Of a stretch of 46,043 nt of DNA, positions 43,126-46,043 are shown one piece after another. This DNA comes from Candidatus Crickella equi (lineage in GTDB: Bacteria > Bacillota > Clostridia > Peptostreptococcales > Anaerovoracaceae). The notes under the pieces are model-generated. The model searched no databases, was not told the origin of the DNA, and saw only the letters and a program-made list of their open reading frames with translations. Both the position numbers and the translations under genes were made by a program. The DNA lies in NCBI GenBank assembly GCA_018064755.1, contig JAGHUP010000018.1:1-46043 (forward strand). Direction: 5' to 3'. Each line of letters starts with the position of its first letter. Positions within the stretch are counted from its first letter, which is position 1.

Positions 43126-43412
43126 TGCCTTTTTATTATGTTTTTCTAAGAAATCAGACCTTGTCCGATTACTTGGATTAGGTCTGTCTAGTGTGTTTTA
43201 CATCTTTCAATTTTGAATCTACATATAGTATCAATCATCATTTTGACACAATATCATTTCAACAGACATATCCTTCATCTAACCTTATATAAATATTTGA
43301 TTTCTCCGATCTATTCATATAGCATCCACTCCTCTCCCAATAATCAGAGTCCTGTATGCAGCTATTCAGAAAACGTGAGTGCTATTATAATACCTTATTA
43401 ATGGTATAAAAA

Positions 43413-43444
43413 ATGACCAACTAAATAGCCAATTAGTTGGTCAT
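43413..43444. terminator. 12-bp-stem hairpin, probable bidirectional terminator
   Basis: Arms ATGACCAACTAA (43413-43424) and TTAGTTGGTCAT (43433-43444) are perfect complements with an eight-base loop. The flanking A-run at 43408-43413 gives a T-run only on the minus strand. Confidence 0.65.
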
Positions 43445-43500
43445 CTTGATTATACAATTATAGTTTAGAGCCTGAATGCCTTGGTATTACAGGCTTGCGC

Positions 43501-43520
43501 AGGGTCGTTTCAACGACCCT
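43501..43520. repeat. 20-bp palindrome AGGGTCGTT-TC-AACGACCCT
   Basis: A perfect 9-2-9 palindrome 60 bases before the small HTH gene. It could be an operator or an RNA hairpin. Confidence 0.5.
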
Positions 43521-43580
43521 ATACATTGTATCGCACTTTCATTTACCATTTCAATAGAAAATGTTTTGAAAAGGACAATA

Positions 43581-43784
43581 ATGATAGTTTACACAAAATT
43601 GTGGGATACAATGAAAGCTAAGGGTGTCAGCCAATATGATCTGACAACTAAGCATAATATTTCAAAATCCACTATTGATAGACTCCGGAATAATAAGCCA
43701 ATCTCTATAGTCACAGCCGATATTCTATGCAACATCTTAGACTGTGATGTATCTGATATTATGGAACATATAAAGCAGGACTAA
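43581..43784 (+). CDS. Small Cro/CI-type helix-turn-helix protein
   Basis: A 67-residue single-domain HTH protein: KLWDTMKAKGVSQYDLTTKHNISKSTIDRLRNNKPISIVTADILCNILDC describes helices 1-5 (residues about 6-56; the recognition helix is near KSTIDRLRNN). This is the YozG/HTH_26 type, common on mobile elements. AAAGGA lies seven bases before the ATG; the longer reading upstream lacks such a site. It is on the plus strand, opposed to most of the neighbourhood, with a terminator at its stop. Confidence 0.85.
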   Translation: MIVYTKLWDTMKAKGVSQYDLTTKHNISKSTIDRLRNNKPISIVTADILCNILDCDVSDIMEHIKQD

Positions 43785-43795
43785 CCTGCTTTTTT
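43773..43795 (+). terminator. Rho-independent terminator of the small HTH gene
   Basis: AAGCAGG (43773-43779) and CCTGCTT (43785-43791) form a 7-bp stem with an ACTAA loop, followed by a T-run to 43795. The stop codon lies in the loop region. Confidence 0.85.
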
Positions 43796-43797
43796 AA

Positions 43798-44043
43798 TTA
43801 CATTTCTATTTCCCATCGGCCCTCGTTTCTATAATAAGAAAGCTTATAGACAATCAAGTTGCCTCTAGATGAAAGAGAGTTGCATTCATAGTCTATCCGG
43901 TTCATGCCAATGTATTCTCTCGAAAGCTCTGAATAAACATTAACTGTTAGTTTTTTTCCGCTTTCTATGAATTTGAATTTTATTGGTCTTGGATCACGTC
44001 TACCGATATCAAAAGCAACCAACACATCTACCATTTGTTTCAT
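43798..44043 (-). CDS. Conserved small protein of unknown function, SOS-box upstream
   Basis: An 81-residue protein without a transmembrane segment, beginning MKQMVDVLVAFDIGRRDPRPIKFKF (pattern of a small clostridial beta-rich family, of unnamed role) and ending YYRNEGRWEIEM. AAGGAG lies five bases before the ATG, so the 23-residue N-terminal extension into the intron 3' region is rejected. An SOS-like box lies 50-60 bases upstream. It converges on the small HTH gene. Confidence 0.75.
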   Translation of the reverse strand: MKQMVDVLVAFDIGRRDPRPIKFKFIESGKKLTVNVYSELSREYIGMNRIDYECNSLSSRGNLIVYKLSYYRNEGRWEIEM

Positions 44044-44091
44044 AATAACTCCTTGCCAGCAAATTAATAGTGTGCTACTTGTCAGTGTACT

Positions 44092-44105
44092 CGAACGGAA
44101 GTTCT
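44092..44105 (-). promoter_or_regulatory. LexA-like box (imperfect) upstream of the 81-residue gene
   Basis: CGAACGGAAGTTCT keeps the GAAC-N4-GTTC core and matches the Firmicute consensus at 12 of 14 positions. On the minus strand it falls in the 17-base spacer between TTGAAA (at the intron junction) and TACACT, a candidate promoter. Confidence 0.5.
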
Positions 44106-44176
44106 TTTTCAATCGAGTAGGGGCTAACAGGTAGCCCCTCTCACACCACCGTACATGCCGTTCGGCATACGGCGGT

Positions 44177-45433
44177 TCAACCCAATAAATAATAATCTAC
44201 ACAGCTGAGAAGTCCTCGCCTTGCGAGGATTTCTTTGCTGATGAGGTGCAGTCCTGTGGTCTTCACGACCGCTTGGTAGTGATTGTCAAACGCTACGGAC
44301 TGTCTTGCCATCCACTCGGGTGCCCCGAGTTTGCGTAAACCCCAGTATCGCTTTGTGCTTTTCTTCCACTGCTTCCATATGACAATTCTCATGCGGTTTC
44401 TCAAATGTTTGTCGATTCTTATGAGCGTGTTTCTCATACTACCCATTCTGTAGTAGTTTATCCATCCTCGGATGACTTGGTTGAGTTTCTCTATTCTTTC
44501 ATCCATACTGATTGACCAACTTCTACTCGTGAGTTTCTTGAGCTTGCGCTCGAATCTCTTGATTGAGTCTCCATGAGGTCTTGCCTGCCACTTGTCGCTG
44601 TTCTTGTAGAATCCAAAGCCAAGGTATTTAAGCCTCATTGGTCTTGTGACTCTCGTCTTGGTTGCATTGACCTTTAATCCGAGTTTCTTTTCTATCCACT
44701 TCGTTACTGTGTGCATTACTCTGCTTGCAGCAGCACTACTGCCTACTGCGATTACACAGTCATCTGCATATCTCACGAAGTGTAATCCTCTGGCTTCAAG
44801 TTCCTTATCCAGTTCATTCAGCATGATGTTCGACAAGAGTGGTGAGAGGTTTCCTCCTTGCGGTGTTCCTTTCTCCGTTGCCTCATACTTTCCTTGTGCC
44901 ATTACGCCTGCTTTGAGGTATTTATGAATAAGCGACTCTGTGTCTCCATCGTCGATTATTCCGTGTACAAGGTACATGAGTTTGTCCTGTGGTACATTGT
45001 CGAAGAATTTTTCGAGGTCAATATCCACGATGTATTCATATCCATCATTTAGATATTCAAGCAGTTCGGTTATTGCCTGTTGTGCTCTACGCTTTGGTCT
45101 AAACCCATAGCTATGGTCGCTGAATAGCGGTTCCACTATTGGCGTTAGTACTTGCGCTATAGCCTGCTCGATGATTCTGTCTACCACACTTGGTATTCCA
45201 AGATTGCGTGTGCCGCCATTTGGTTTTGGTATTTCTACTCGTCTCACCGGCATTGGCTTGTACTTGCGGTTTCTAATCTGCTCGCGGATAGTCTCCCAAT
45301 TTTCTATGAGATACCCTTTCACTTCATCAGTCGTTATCCCATCCACTCCGCTTGCACCTTTGTTTGCGACTACTCGCTTGTAGGCTTGCATCATGTTGTT
45401 TCTTGAGAGTATTTCCTCTAAAAGCTTTGACAT
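44177..45433 (-). CDS. ltrA: Group II intron reverse transcriptase/maturase
   Basis: A 418-residue intron-encoded protein: reverse transcriptase domains with SYGFRPKRRAQQA, DIDLEKFFDNV, GTPQGGNLSPLLSN and YADD (222-225), then the maturase (X) domain LNQVIRGWINYYR. There is no HNH endonuclease domain, as usual for class C. The start is the ATG of MSKLLEEIL because AAAGGAG lies nine bases upstream; the frame otherwise runs on. The stop is just before domain V. The protein would assist splicing and retrohoming of its own intron. Confidence 0.95.
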   Translation of the reverse strand: MSKLLEEILSRNNMMQAYKRVVANKGASGVDGITTDEVKGYLIENWETIREQIRNRKYKPMPVRRVEIPKPNGGTRNLGIPSVVDRIIEQAIAQVLTPIVEPLFSDHSYGFRPKRRAQQAITELLEYLNDGYEYIVDIDLEKFFDNVPQDKLMYLVHGIIDDGDTESLIHKYLKAGVMAQGKYEATEKGTPQGGNLSPLLSNIMLNELDKELEARGLHFVRYADDCVIAVGSSAAASRVMHTVTKWIEKKLGLKVNATKTRVTRPMRLKYLGFGFYKNSDKWQARPHGDSIKRFERKLKKLTSRSWSISMDERIEKLNQVIRGWINYYRMGSMRNTLIRIDKHLRNRMRIVIWKQWKKSTKRYWGLRKLGAPEWMARQSVAFDNHYQAVVKTTGLHLISKEILARRGLLSCVDYYLLG

Positions 45434-45942
45434 AGATTTCGTCTCCTTTCCTTCCTTTGCTCTCATATCCTTCGTCCTATCTCGTGTGAATACTTCGCTC
45501 CGTTACGTCTTCGCTACTACGATTCTCGTCGGACATGGATATTTGCCTCAAGAGATCCATTTGACCCTTGGATTGTTCAGCCCTTCGTTCCATCTCCATT
45601 ACAGAGACTTCATCACTACTATGGCTTCGGCTGACTTCTCACCATTCGTTGTTACTACTTGCTCGCTGGTGAGACCTCACGGGATAAGTCATCAGTCTTT
45701 CCTCGTCTACCTGCCTAATCTACCTGCATGAGTTACGATTGCCTTTTGGACTTCACGGCTTTCTGCCCGCTTGTCCGTCATGCAAGCCTTGGTATTAGGT
45801 TTCTGTTCGTCAGGCTACGATTTCGCTATCCCTTCTTCTCGCCTGTACCTCACGATACAAACCTTGGGAGTCGCTTTTAGGTTCGTCGGCAACTACGCCC
45901 TGCGTGGACTTTCACCACAGACTGACGGCATGCCCGTCATAC
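45434..45942 (-). ncRNA. Group II intron RNA domains I-IV upstream of the ORF
   Basis: A 509-base non-coding part of the intron. It starts GTATGACGGGC and contains the typical GTGAAAGTCCAC and the core stems. The reading frames in it are not supported as genes. Confidence 0.8.
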
Positions 45943-45979
45943 AAAAAAGCAGTAAATCTTTTTCAAGACTTACTGCTTT
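45943..45979 (-). terminator. Rho-independent terminator used as intron insertion site
   Basis: Stem AAAGCAGTAA (45946-45955) / TTACTGCTTT (45970-45979) with further inner pairs; the minus-strand T-run 45943-45948 abuts the intron 5' end. It ends a gene lying beyond the right window edge; the last 64 bases may hold its 3' end (a frame ending ...HRTSHKN then TGA). Confidence 0.85.
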
Positions 45980-46043
45980 CGCTGGCCGCGTCGGTGGCGG
46001 CTGGTATTCAGTTTTTATGACTTGTCCGGTGGTTCGTCAAGCC

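Larger units (their letters stand above)
42909..43580. other. Intergenic segment with SOS promoter and hairpins
   Basis: No protein gene is confidently supported. On the minus strand a possible 35-codon leaderless ORF starts at 43090 (MVSELILKDNG). The segment contains the LexA promoter (43097-43125), a short stem at 42996-43010 (GGTTG/CAACC), a stem CAGACC/GGTCTG at 43155-43186, a hairpin at 43413-43444 and a 20-bp palindrome at 43501-43520. Confidence 0.55.
44112..45942 (-). mobile_element. Complete class C group II intron
   Basis: The 5' end GTATGACGGGC on the minus strand begins at 45942, directly after the T-run of a terminator. The GTGAAAGTCCAC core is at about 45.91 kb. Domain V is the hairpin at about 44143-44178 (CACCACCGTACATGCC / GGCATACGGCGG pattern), and domain VI the stem at 44119-44139 (AGGGGCTA/TAGCCCCT). 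The 3' end is near 44112 (CTACTCGAT). It encodes a maturase and is about 1.83 kb. Insertion just past a terminator is the class C signature. Confidence 0.9.

Noticed and set aside
43213-43401. 62-codon plus-strand frame upstream of the small HTH gene
   Set aside because: No ribosome-binding site and low-complexity AT-rich content; not supported.
45943-46043. Right-edge sequence as a gene end
   Set aside because: Only about a dozen codons before a TGA can be read on the minus strand, too short to name a product; only the terminator is reported.
1-46043. CRISPR arrays, tRNA, rRNA and IS transposases
   Set aside because: No regularly spaced repeats, tRNA-like folds, rRNA sequence or transposase motifs were recognised in the window.

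Overview
The window looks like a chromosomal segment of an anaerobic Firmicute, most likely class Clostridia. Supporting signs are strong AGGAGG-type ribosome-binding sites, a PyrK-dependent (class 1B) dihydroorotate dehydrogenase, an iron-containing alcohol dehydrogenase, Firmicute-type LexA boxes and a bacterial class C group II intron. The genus cannot be fixed from the sequence alone. Almost all genes lie on the minus strand; the plus-strand exceptions are an acyl-CoA synthetase, one phosphotransferase-like gene and a small HTH gene.

Region 1 (1-15.9 kb) is mostly housekeeping: rarA, a threonine/serine dehydratase, a GNAT acetyltransferase, a sirtuin, an Fe-alcohol dehydrogenase, tex, a HipA-like kinase, three NUDIX hydrolases (one is NudC), a PAP2 phosphatase, a divergent TetR regulator/acyl-CoA synthetase pair and an ABC exporter. 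A short dispersed palindromic repeat containing AGCCCGTTCC occurs in three intergenic spaces here, once as an 82-nt hairpin between convergent genes.

Region 2 (15.9-23 kb) is an envelope cluster: an Ntn amide hydrolase, PlsC, an NlpC/P60 lipoprotein, and four genes (SGNH hydrolase, DUF4358-like protein, MBOAT acyltransferase, DHHW protein) that look like an alginate/teichoate-type O-acetylation machine. Tight or overlapping junctions link it directly to the end of the pyrimidine operon.

Region 3 (23-31.6 kb) is the de novo UMP operon, transcribed pyrC-carB-pyrK-pyrD-pyrF-pyrE-pyrB from a good sigma-70-type promoter with a very short leader. carA is absent. PyrB carries a C-terminal four-cysteine zinc domain like that of the PyrI regulatory chain, without the PyrI nucleotide-binding domain.

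Region 4 (31.7-46 kb) is visibly AT-richer and accessory. It holds two phosphotransferase paralogues (one with altered catalytic motifs), an atypical DAACS symporter, an ECF-S-like membrane protein, a Fic protein, a DUF4143 ATPase, a flavodoxin-like reductase, two lipoprotein/secreted proteins, an AbiE-like toxin-antitoxin pair, small DNA-binding-type genes and a complete class C group II intron. Duplicated gene scars are obvious: fragments of the flavodoxin gene tail occur three times, one fused in frame to a fragment of a neighbouring small-protein gene. At 42.7-44.1 kb there is a perfect LexA/SOS box embedded in a consensus promoter reading into a ~190-nt leader and a tiny zinc-ribbon gene. 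A second SOS-like box precedes an 81-residue gene beside the intron. This small SOS-linked module is the most promising undescribed element here.
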